Source of the DNA: Leptospiraceae bacterium
Lineage (GTDB): Bacteria > Spirochaetota > Leptospiria > Leptospirales > Leptospiraceae
Direction: 5' to 3'
Length of the DNA: 64,000 nt
NCBI GenBank assembly: GCA_016711485.1
Contig: JADJSX010000023.1
Coordinates: 1,022,001-1,086,000, forward strand
In this document: piece by piece, positions 33,461 through 41,443 of the stretch
Layout: every line of letters begins with the position of its first letter
Numbering within the stretch: the stretch's first letter is position 1
Position numbers and translations under genes: made by a program
The notes under the pieces: generated by a model
What the model saw: only the letters and a program-made list of their open reading frames with translations
What the model was told of the DNA's origin: nothing
Database searches by the model: none

Positions 33461-34708
33461 ATGAAACTAAAATTTGTTAACTTAGTAATTAATCAGAAAC
33501 GTCACCCATTTTTATTTGTAATTTTATTTACCTCGTTATTTTTATTTTTCCCATCAAAATCGCTACAGGCAGAAACTCAGTTAAAAGATGTGGTCATCGT
33601 TGGAAATAACTGGGAAGGGACTGCGGATATTTTTGATCCAGTTAGTTTTAAAATTCTAAAACGACTCAATATTGTCCCTGATTATGAAGAAAGAGTGGCA
33701 GAAGCAAATTCTAGCTTGAAGGGAAAAATATTTTTCTCTTTGATTAAAAAAGTAATCGGAGAAGGGCATGTCCAAATGGTAGATGATATGTTTACTTCTA
33801 ATGACGGCAAACTTTTATTTGTCTCTCGTCCCAGTTTCGCTGATGTAATTGCGATGGACGTAAATTCTGGAAAAATAGTTTGGCGAACTAAAGTAGAAGG
33901 GAATAGATCAGACCATTCGGCGATTTCTCCTGACGGCAAAACGTTCTTAGTCTCTGCATCTACAGCTAAAAAAGTGCAGGCCATAGACACTGCAACAGGG
34001 CAAATTCGTGCTGAGTTTGAATCAGGTGACCAACCCCATGAAAGTAATTATTCTAAAGACGGAAAAAAAATATTCCATGCAAGTATCGGAAAGGTATATG
34101 TTCCGTTTATTTCTAGTTTTTTAGATTGGATAAAGGGCAAACGTTATTTCCAAATAGTAGATGCTGAATCTATGAAAGTTATTAAACGAATAGACATGAA
34201 AGAAAAACTAATTGAATTTGGTCGCCCTTGGGTTGACTCTGCGGTAAGACCAATGGCAATTGCTCCCGATGAACGTTTTGTTTATTTACAGATTTCGTTT
34301 TTTCATGGTTTTTTCGAGTATGATATGGAATTAGATAAAATTACTCGTGTGGCAGATTTACCAATTCCGGATAACGTTCGAAAGCTTAACTTTAGTGAAT
34401 ATCAGTTGAACTCTGCACACCATGGAATTGCGATCAATTCCGAGGGAACAAAACTATGTGTAGCAGGCACCATGTCAGCTTATGCGGCTATTGTAAATCG
34501 AAAAGATTTTACATACAAAATCATCCCTGTCGGACCAAAACCATATTGGTCTACAGAGAGTGCGGACGGTAAGAATTGTTACGTCTCAGTAAGTGAAGAA
34601 GACAGAGTTGCAGTAATTTCATTTGCAGAAGAAAAAGAAATTGCAAGTGTTCCAGTAGGACGTCATCCGCAACGAGTTCGAAACGGAAAATTACGTCTTG
34701 AGAATTAA
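33461..34708 (+). CDS. YVTN-type beta-propeller protein, secreted
   Basis: A protein of about 415 residues with a signal sequence (hydrophobic stretch FLFVILFTSLFLFFPS, cleavage near LQAET). It is made of YVTN/YncE-like blades: KDVVIVGNNWEGTADIFDPV, SRPSFADVIAMDVNSGKIVW, DHSAISPDGKTFLVSASTAK and a C-terminal EKEIASVPVGRHPQRVRNG. Such proteins are periplasmic or surface scaffolds. An ATG at 33443 would add six residues (MSHEDN); I prefer 33461. The stop overlaps the start of a family A element. Confidence 0.82.
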   Translation: MKLKFVNLVINQKRHPFLFVILFTSLFLFFPSKSLQAETQLKDVVIVGNNWEGTADIFDPVSFKILKRLNIVPDYEERVAEANSSLKGKIFFSLIKKVIGEGHVQMVDDMFTSNDGKLLFVSRPSFADVIAMDVNSGKIVWRTKVEGNRSDHSAISPDGKTFLVSASTAKKVQAIDTATGQIRAEFESGDQPHESNYSKDGKKIFHASIGKVYVPFISSFLDWIKGKRYFQIVDAESMKVIKRIDMKEKLIEFGRPWVDSAVRPMAIAPDERFVYLQISFFHGFFEYDMELDKITRVADLPIPDNVRKLNFSEYQLNSAHHGIAINSEGTKLCVAGTMSAYAAIVNRKDFTYKIIPVGPKPYWSTESADGKNCYVSVSEEDRVAVISFAEEKEIASVPVGRHPQRVRNGKLRLEN

Positions 34709-34838
34709 CAACTGAAATTACGCAGTGAAGAAAAAATATGAAAATTAAAGTCCAATTCTCAATATTAGTAAAATCTAATGAATCAATAGCAATAGCGAAA
34801 TCAATAACCCCTGGCATAGTTTGGCGTAAGGTTAGTTA
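34709..34838 (+). repeat. Family A element, shortened and diverged
   Basis: Left end CAACTGAAATTACGCAG, right end TTGGCGTAAGGTTAGTTA, with the internal pieces AATATTAGTAAAATCTAATGA and AATAGCGAAATCAATA typical of the family. About 130 bp, so it has lost an internal section including the GC-rich part. Confidence 0.6.
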
Positions 34839-34854
34839 ATAAAAAGGGAATCCA

Positions 34855-36393
34855 ATGATAATTAAACATACATTAGATAATTCGCAAATTACAGAAACTG
34901 AAAAAAACAAAGAGAAACTAAAAACCAAATCCGATGTAATCTTAATCGGAGCGGGGATAATGAGTGCTACCCTCGGAATACTATTGAAAGAATTGGAACC
35001 TAATTTAACTATAACTGTTTTAGAAAGGTTAGATGCGGCAGCTCGGGAAAGTTCCAATGCTTGGAATAATGCAGGTACGGGCCATTCTGCATTTTGTGAA
35101 CTCAATTATACTCTGGAGGAGGAAAACGGATCTATCGATATTTCCAAAGCCTTAAAGATTGCTTCTTGGTACGAGGTTTCCAAAGAATTTTGGGCGTATT
35201 TAGCGGAGAAAAAAATCCTAGATCCAGATCATTTCATACATAAAATCCCACATTATAGTTTTGTATGGGGAGAAGAGGATGTTTCTTTTTTAAAGAGACG
35301 TTATGAGGCACTTTCAAAAGAGCCTCTCTTCCAAGATTTACAGTATACCGAAGATCGATCTGTTTTATCTGAATGGATGCCACTTGTGATGAAAGGTAGA
35401 GATAAAAATACTCCCGTTGCTGGAACCAAGATGGACATAGGAACTGACGTTGATTTCGGGACATTAACTCGGGATTTATTTAAATACTTAGCAAATTTAG
35501 ATGGAGTGAGTGTTAAGTATCATGAAGACGTAAATGATTTAGAGAGAGAAAAAGACGGATTATGGAACTTAACCGCTACCAATCAAACTACTCATGAAAA
35601 AGAACACCATGAAGCTAGTTTTGTATTTATTGGTGCTGGTGGTGGATCTCTTCCTTTATTAGAAAAATCAGATATACCGGAGGCGGAAGGATTTGGAGGA
35701 TTTCCGATTAGTGGTCAGTGGTTACGTTGTATGAATCCGGAAATCATAGAAAGTCATTTTGCTAAAGTCTATGGCAAAGCATCTGTAGGCTCTCCACCTA
35801 TGTCAGTTCCCCATTTGGATACTCGTTTAATTAATGGAAAAAAGGAACTTTTATTTGGACCTTATGCAGGATTTACAACTCGTTTTCTGAAACGAGGATC
35901 ATATTGGGATTTGGCAAAATCTTTGGAGTTAGGAAATATTTTTCCCATGATTTCAGCGGGTATGCATAATTTACCTCTTACAAAGTATTTAATCCAGCAG
36001 GCACTTCAGTCTCATCGTGATAGAATGAAAGCTCTCAAAGTATATTTCCCGAAAGCAAAAAGTAAAGACTGGAAATTGGAAATCGCAGGAAAACGAGTCC
36101 AAGTAATTAAAGCTGATAAAGAAGAGGGTGGTGTTTTAGAATTTGGAACAGAAGTTGTCGCGGCAAAAGATGGAACACTCGCCGCTTTACTCGGAGCATC
36201 TCCGGGCGCATCTACTTCGGTCGCTATTATGTTAGAAGTAATCGCTGATTGTTTCAAACGAAAAACAAGTAGTCCTGAATGGCAAACCAAACTCAAACGA
36301 ATGATTCCTAGTTATGGCGAGTCTTTTATTCAAAACGAAGAACTTTGTAAAAAGAGTCGTAAACGGACGGAAGAAATTTTGAATTTAAAATAA
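34855..36393 (+). CDS. mqo: Malate:quinone oxidoreductase
   Basis: A 512-residue FAD enzyme that oxidises malate to oxaloacetate and reduces quinone at the membrane. FAD-binding VILIGAGIMSATLGILLKEL is near residues 28-47, then VLERLDAAARESSNAWNNAG and TGHSAFCELNYT, the strongest Mqo signature. GGFPISGQWLRC and LFGPYAGFTTRFLK match the family. Full length. The leader lies within or just after a family A element (ends 34838), with GGG about 10 bases upstream. pckG at 16528 uses its product. Confidence 0.97.
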   Translation: MIIKHTLDNSQITETEKNKEKLKTKSDVILIGAGIMSATLGILLKELEPNLTITVLERLDAAARESSNAWNNAGTGHSAFCELNYTLEEENGSIDISKALKIASWYEVSKEFWAYLAEKKILDPDHFIHKIPHYSFVWGEEDVSFLKRRYEALSKEPLFQDLQYTEDRSVLSEWMPLVMKGRDKNTPVAGTKMDIGTDVDFGTLTRDLFKYLANLDGVSVKYHEDVNDLEREKDGLWNLTATNQTTHEKEHHEASFVFIGAGGGSLPLLEKSDIPEAEGFGGFPISGQWLRCMNPEIIESHFAKVYGKASVGSPPMSVPHLDTRLINGKKELLFGPYAGFTTRFLKRGSYWDLAKSLELGNIFPMISAGMHNLPLTKYLIQQALQSHRDRMKALKVYFPKAKSKDWKLEIAGKRVQVIKADKEEGGVLEFGTEVVAAKDGTLAALLGASPGASTSVAIMLEVIADCFKRKTSSPEWQTKLKRMIPSYGESFIQNEELCKKSRKRTEEILNLK

Positions 36394-36502
36394 AAAATCT
36401 ACGGGCATTCAGAACGGAAGATTTCTTTTTTTTATTGCTTAAATAAGGTTACAGAGTAAGTATACTCTTATTGGTTTCATTTTGATTCTAAGGAGATAAA
36501 AA

Positions 36503-37603
36503 ATGGGTATTTTTGATAAACTGAAAGGCGAATTTATTGACGTCATAGAATATACGGATGACAGTCTTTCTGGACTAGTGCATAGATTTGAGCGTCATGG
36601 AAATGAAATTAAAAATGGAGCTCAGTTAACAGTACGCGAATCACAAACTGCTATTTTCGTAAATGAAGGGGAAATGGGAGATATTTTTAAACCAGGTCGT
36701 TATGAATTGACCACTAAAAATATTCCAATCCTTACTACTTTAAAAAGTTGGAAATACGGACTCAATTCCCCTTTTAAAGCAGAAGTTTATTTTATTAACA
36801 CAAAATTATTTACTGGTCTCACATGGGGAACCAAAAATCCGATTATGTTACGTGATCCTGAATTTCGTCAAGTTCAAGTGCGTGCATTTGGGACCTATAC
36901 AATTCGAGTTGCTGATCCAGTAAAACTAGTGAAAGAAGTATCTGGTACTTCTAGTAGTTTTGATATTGAAAATGTGGAAGATCAACTTCGAAGTCTTCTC
37001 GTGAGTGAATTTACAGATGCGTTAGCCGAAATGAATATCCCTGTATTAGATGTCGCTAGAAACTACAAGGAGTTAGGTGCAAAGATTCAAGGTTTTGTAA
37101 ATGAAGAATTTGGAAAACTTGGGCTTGAAATTACTAAATTTATTATAGAAAATATTTCTCTTCCTGCCAATCTCCAAAAATTCCTAGACGACGATACTGG
37201 GGCTGCAATGGTTAGAGACGTCAACAAAGTCAACCAAATGAAGATGGGTGATGCAATGTTAAACGCTTCCCAAAATGAAGGTTCAGGTGGTATGATGGGT
37301 ATGGGAATGGGTGCCGGTATGGGAATGAACATGGGTCAACAAATGGGTGGAATGATGAATAACCAACAGCAAAATTCAAGTCCTCCTCCAATTCCAGGCG
37401 GTGTAGCATATTTTGTAGCGGTTAATGGACAACAACAAGGTCCTTTCAATATGGATCAACTTCGTGCGGCAATTTCTAGTGGGCAGGTAACAAGAGATAG
37501 CCTCATTTGGAAAAACGGAATGGCAAGTTGGGTAAAGGCTTCCGAAAATCCGGAAACTACTGGGTTATTTGGTTCTGTTCCTCCTCCACTCCCTCCACAA
37601 TAA
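36503..37603 (+). CDS. SPFH-domain protein with C-terminal GYF_2 domain
   Basis: A 366-residue cytoplasmic protein. Residues 1-230 match the bacterial SPFH/YdjI group (VIEYTDDSLSGLVHRFERHG, FVNEGEMGDIFKPGRYELTT, FGTYTIRVADPVKLVKEVSG). A Met/Gly-rich linker spans 255-290, then a GYF_2 domain, FVAVNGQQQGPFNMDQLRAA and GMASWVKASENPE, which usually binds proline-rich peptides. Its partner is the zinc-ribbon gene 19 bases downstream, an association I know from many bacteria; its role is unclear, perhaps in stress or envelope quality control. Confidence 0.87.
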   Translation: MGIFDKLKGEFIDVIEYTDDSLSGLVHRFERHGNEIKNGAQLTVRESQTAIFVNEGEMGDIFKPGRYELTTKNIPILTTLKSWKYGLNSPFKAEVYFINTKLFTGLTWGTKNPIMLRDPEFRQVQVRAFGTYTIRVADPVKLVKEVSGTSSSFDIENVEDQLRSLLVSEFTDALAEMNIPVLDVARNYKELGAKIQGFVNEEFGKLGLEITKFIIENISLPANLQKFLDDDTGAAMVRDVNKVNQMKMGDAMLNASQNEGSGGMMGMGMGAGMGMNMGQQMGGMMNNQQQNSSPPPIPGGVAYFVAVNGQQQGPFNMDQLRAAISSGQVTRDSLIWKNGMASWVKASENPETTGLFGSVPPPLPPQ

Positions 37604-37621
37604 TAAACAAAGGATACTCCC

Positions 37622-38737
37622 ATGGAAGAAACCGCGACTGAAAAAAAAGAATTTCCCTGCTCTCAGTGTGGAGCCAAACTCACTTTCAAACCGGGCACAG
37701 ACAATATTGTCTGTGCTTATTGTGGTCATTCGCAGGCAGTTGTAATTCCTGTTACGGAATCAAACGCATCGACTCAAATCGTTGAACATGATTTTAATGA
37801 AGCAGTAAAAAATGCTCGTTCTGTTTCGGCTACAGAAGTTGTAAGTGGTGGAAAAGAAATTCAATGTAGCGGATGCGGTGCAAACTCTATAATGACCGGA
37901 CAATCTGACCGATGTGCTTTTTGTGGGTCTCCGATGGTTGCAGAAGTGAAAGGGCAAGAAGCTATGTTTGTTCCAGAAAGTGTTCTTCCTTTTCATGTGG
38001 ATAAACCGCAAGCCAAACAGAAATATATGGATTGGATTAAAGGACTTTGGTTTGCACCAAATGATTTGAGCAAAAGAGCAAATACAAGTGGAATGGATGG
38101 AGTGTATTTGCCCTATTGGACGTATGATGCAAATACATTTTCTCGTTACACTGGTCAGAGGGGCGAATATTATTATACCACAGAAACATATACCGATAGC
38201 AAAGGGGAGTCTCAAACAAGACAAGTTAGACATACTCGTTGGTATCCCGCGTCTGGATCTGTGAAAGTAGATTTTGATGATATTTTAGTATGTGCATCTA
38301 AATCATTACCCCATGAAATGATAGATGAATTAGAACCTTGGGATTTACAGGAGTTAAAACCTTATGATGCTCGTTATTTGAGCGGGTTCGTAACAGAAAG
38401 ATATAAAATTGGTTTAGAAGAAGGATTTTCTATTTCTAAAGAAAAAATGGACGGACCTATTCGTTCCAAAATCCGTAATGACATTGGTGGAGACGAACAG
38501 CAAATTACTTCGGTAAATACCACTTACAACGAAGTAAAATTTAAACACTTACTTTTGCCTCTTTGGATTTCAAGTTACCGTTATAATGAAAAAGTATATA
38601 GATTTGTAATCAATGCTAGAACGGGTGAAGTTAATGGAGATAGACCTTGGAGTTGGATTAAGATTACTCTTGCAACTATCGCAGGATTAGCTCTCGCTGG
38701 GGTTATTTACTATTTAACTCAATATGCAGATAAATAA
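37622..38737 (+). CDS. Zinc-ribbon membrane protein, partner of the SPFH protein
   Basis: A 371-residue protein with two zinc ribbons: CSQCGAKLTFKPGTDNIVCAYCG (two CxxC knuckles, residues 13-35) written here by position, and CSGCGANSIM with CAFCGSP (near 82-105). A beta-rich middle holds LPYWTYDANTFSRYTGQRG and repeated Tyr/Thr, and one C-terminal membrane helix (ITLATIAGLALAGVIYYLTQ) ends the protein. Often misannotated as a helicase because of the zinc ribbons. Co-transcribed with the SPFH gene. Confidence 0.82.
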   Translation: MEETATEKKEFPCSQCGAKLTFKPGTDNIVCAYCGHSQAVVIPVTESNASTQIVEHDFNEAVKNARSVSATEVVSGGKEIQCSGCGANSIMTGQSDRCAFCGSPMVAEVKGQEAMFVPESVLPFHVDKPQAKQKYMDWIKGLWFAPNDLSKRANTSGMDGVYLPYWTYDANTFSRYTGQRGEYYYTTETYTDSKGESQTRQVRHTRWYPASGSVKVDFDDILVCASKSLPHEMIDELEPWDLQELKPYDARYLSGFVTERYKIGLEEGFSISKEKMDGPIRSKIRNDIGGDEQQITSVNTTYNEVKFKHLLLPLWISSYRYNEKVYRFVINARTGEVNGDRPWSWIKITLATIAGLALAGVIYYLTQYADK

Positions 38738-38760
38738 TAATTTTATTTGATAATAGAACA

Positions 38761-40443
38761 ATGACAAATAGTTCCAAACTAGAAGGTAAAAAAAAACCAG
38801 TTATTCTATGCGTTGATGATGAAGTTCTCATTTTACAGAGTTTGGGTGAACAAATTGAGCTAGAGTTTGGGGAGGAGTTTGATGTTAAAATGATTGATGC
38901 TCCTCCTTCAGCTTTAGAATTTATTGCTGAATGTAACTCCAATCATGTAGAAATTCCTGTAATAATTTGTGATCAGATAATGCCCGTAATGCACGGGGAC
39001 GATTTTTTAGTATTAATTCATCAGACAAATCCAGAAATACGTAAAATTATGCTGACCGGATTTGCTTCTGGGCAAGAAGTTGGGAAAGCTTTAAATAAAG
39101 CAAATCTCTATCGATTTATTTCAAAGCCTTACCAAATCAATGATTTGCATTTAACGATTCGAGAGGCAATTCGTTCTTACTTTACTGATAAATCATTGGT
39201 AGAAAAAAACAAAGAACTAGAAAGAGCTTTATTTTACAATAGTGAAACTAATTTAGCTAACTGGGAAAATTTACAAAAACGTCTTTCTGAATACTCAGTG
39301 GATGGTCTTACTCTAAGCCTTGCAATAATAAAAATAGAAAATTATATATATTTCATTGAATACTTTGGAGCAAAAATATATAATAAAATTTTATTAGAAT
39401 TAATTAAAATTATTTCTTCTAAGGTGTTAGATGGAGAAGAAATGTTTCATACTCAGCAAGATGAATTTTTGGTTCTGTCTACAAAACCTATTAGTGAGGA
39501 ATTTATTCATAAATTTTCTTTGTTTCGTATGATGCTAAAATCTGAATACATAGAAGTCGAAGGGCTTGCTTTTCAAGTTTCATTATTTATTTCTTTTACT
39601 AGCGGAAACAAGAACTTATATTCAACGGCTAAGTCTGGATTGTTACATAGAGTTAATAATTCTACCAGCTCTAGTTTATCTGAACATACCAACGAAATCG
39701 AGTTTCATAAACAGAATATATTTTGGGGTAGAAAATTTATCTCCGCAATTCAAAATAAAGCAATTGTTCCATTTTATCAGGGGATAATGGATAACAGAAC
39801 TAAAAAAATTTCCAAATTTGAATGTTTAGTTCGTATAAATGATAATGGCACAATTGTAAATCCTGATAAATTTTTGAATATTGCTAACGCAACTGGAATG
39901 ATCAAACTTATTACTATAATCGTAATGGATAAAGCATTCTCCTTATTCAGTAAAAATGACTTTGCCATTTCAATTAATATTACTCAATTTGATTTAGAAT
40001 ATAAAGATTTTGCACAACTCGTAGAAGCAAAATTGCAACACTACAATATGTCACCCTCTCGGATAACGTTTGAAATTTTGGAAAATATTTCTCTAAATAT
40101 AAATAACCAAAGTTTACAAACAATTTCCCAATTAAGAAAAATGGGCTGTAAAATTGCGATTGATGATTTTGGAATTCATTTCTCGAATCTTGCAAGATTG
40201 CTCGAAATTCAACCAGACTTTATTAAAATTGATGGATGGTTCATTAAGAATATAAATACCAATCGTAGGGCGTACTTAGTCACTAAGGCAATAATTGAGT
40301 TATCTCATAGTTTAAATGCAGAAGTAATTGCTGAATTTGTTTCGGAAAAGGAAATCCAAGATAAGTTACTTGAGTTAGGCGTAGAACATTCGCAAGGATT
40401 TTATATCGGAAAACCTTCTCCAACTATTTCAATTAATCAATGA
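38761..40443 (+). CDS. Response regulator with degenerate GGDEF and EAL domains
   Basis: A 560-residue cytoplasmic cyclic-di-GMP regulator. The receiver (residues 12-140) has acidic pocket DDE, phosphoacceptor in ICDQIMPVMHGDD, LTGFA and SKPY. The GGDEF region (160-300) reads HTQQDEF at the signature, so it cannot be an active cyclase. The EAL domain (310-555) keeps ECLVR, NITQFDLE, EILENIS, IAIDDFG, FIKIDG, and QGFYIG, so phosphodiesterase activity is plausible, with Cys replacing Ala in the EAL triplet. It starts 24 bases after the zinc-ribbon gene. Confidence 0.9.
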   Translation: MTNSSKLEGKKKPVILCVDDEVLILQSLGEQIELEFGEEFDVKMIDAPPSALEFIAECNSNHVEIPVIICDQIMPVMHGDDFLVLIHQTNPEIRKIMLTGFASGQEVGKALNKANLYRFISKPYQINDLHLTIREAIRSYFTDKSLVEKNKELERALFYNSETNLANWENLQKRLSEYSVDGLTLSLAIIKIENYIYFIEYFGAKIYNKILLELIKIISSKVLDGEEMFHTQQDEFLVLSTKPISEEFIHKFSLFRMMLKSEYIEVEGLAFQVSLFISFTSGNKNLYSTAKSGLLHRVNNSTSSSLSEHTNEIEFHKQNIFWGRKFISAIQNKAIVPFYQGIMDNRTKKISKFECLVRINDNGTIVNPDKFLNIANATGMIKLITIIVMDKAFSLFSKNDFAISINITQFDLEYKDFAQLVEAKLQHYNMSPSRITFEILENISLNINNQSLQTISQLRKMGCKIAIDDFGIHFSNLARLLEIQPDFIKIDGWFIKNINTNRRAYLVTKAIIELSHSLNAEVIAEFVSEKEIQDKLLELGVEHSQGFYIGKPSPTISINQ

Positions 40444-40723
40444 TCGGATAACCGGCTGTATTCTTTAGAGTCGCATCTAACCTATCGATAATTTCACTTA
40501 GAACACTTTCGTCTGCCAAGTCTCTGTTTAGTATGGAAGCTAAATATTCATTTAATTCTCTAATTTCTTTTATGGTAAACTTGATATAATAAAATCCGTC
40601 TCTATTCTTCTTTGTTGTTGTAATTTTTTTATGAATACTTTTGTGAGGAACCGACGTATTTTTTAAAACATCTAATTCGTCTTCGGAAAAATCTATTGGA
40701 TACATTTCTGTGTTTAAATCCAT
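40433..40723 (-). CDS. Small hypothetical protein
   Basis: A 96-residue acidic protein, unrecognised, with DELDVLKNTSVPHKSIHKKI and a helical C-terminal half (NEYLASILNRDLADESVLSE). A good ribosome site (AAAGGAGAG) precedes ATG 40723. It lies 14 bases after the end of the HAD pseudogene on the same strand, so was probably its operon mate. The 3' end overlaps the EAL gene by 11 bases. Confidence 0.65.
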   Translation of the reverse strand: MDLNTEMYPIDFSEDELDVLKNTSVPHKSIHKKITTTKKNRDGFYYIKFTIKEIRELNEYLASILNRDLADESVLSEIIDRLDATLKNTAGYPIID

Positions 40724-40737
40724 TTTCTGCTCTCCTT

Positions 40738-41241
40738 TTATAAAACTTCGCCAAGCTGTCTAATGCAATAATCTGCGTGGTCGGAATATAAATTCACCTG
40801 TACGGTCTACATAGATAATGTGCAAACCTGCCTTTTGACTGGCTTAGATCAAATATACAATCACTGACCATAACTGCATCATTTGGAGAGGCTTTCCATT
40901 TGTCCAGTAAGATATAAATACCCTCATCAGGATGGTTTTGACTCTGCATTGTCTCGGAATCTTGGAGTCTTTTTCGGGAGAGAATCACGTATATCTCGTT
41001 CTATAGATTAATTCGTGTGAGTAATTCTAAATCTAAAGAAATTCTTAATCCTTTTTTATCTACCCTTCGTCAAAAGTAATTTCCGATTTAGTAAAGAATA
41101 GGTATTCCCTAACGCCAAAAATATAGTTCAGTTTAAAGCGAGTGGGTATTTAATTTTGCCAATTGGTGTAGCAAGAAAATTATGAACGGATACTATTAAT
41201 ATGCCGTCCAAATCGAAAATCCAATATTTCTTTTTCTTTAG
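40738..41241 (-). pseudogene. HAD-family hydrolase pseudogene split by a family B element
   Basis: Pieces in order on the minus strand: YWIFDLDGILIVSVHNF (from about 41225, the HAD motif I DxDG), then a 92-bp family B element (41069-41160), then NHPDEGIYILLDKWKASPND with AVMVSDCIFDL (the GDxxxD block, with Gly changed to Ser), a frameshift, and the normal-looking tail SDHADYCIRQLGEVL. Start codon and the central region are missing. The 5' edge abuts a family A element (41242). Probably an IA-type phosphatase such as a phosphoglycolate phosphatase relative. Confidence 0.75.
41069..41160 (-). repeat. Family B 92-bp inverted-repeat element, full copy inside a pseudogene
   Basis: Reverse complement of the 6279 copy, same 92-bp length. 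Ends GTCAAAAGTAA and (minus-strand view) GGCAAAATTAA show decay of the terminal repeats. It separates the HAD motif I from the rest of the pseudogene. Confidence 0.7.
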
Positions 41242-41443
41242 TAACTTATGTTACGCAAAATTGGAAATTTATGGAAAGAAGGAAAATCTTGAGAATATCA
41301 GAAACTGCTAATGAATTAATAATATCAATAGCCCGCGATAGCTTGGCTGAAGGTGCAAACATCACTTGAACGTTGGGCTCACCCGAACTCAATCATTGCT
41401 TTTTAAGAAAGAAATGATAATAGCGATAGCGTAAGGTGAGTTA
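41242..41443 (+). repeat. Family A element, 202-bp variant
   Basis: Begins TAACTTATGTTACGCAA and ends GCGTAAGGTGAGTTA. About 40 bp longer than the standard copy because of an extra stretch including AACTCAATCATTGC. It touches the 3' end of the sensor phosphatase gene on one side and the 5' edge of the HAD pseudogene on the other. Confidence 0.7.

Noticed and set aside
37622..38737. Primosomal protein N' (helicase) annotation for the zinc-ribbon protein
   Set aside because: Only the zinc ribbons resemble PriA; there is no helicase core and the protein ends in a membrane helix.
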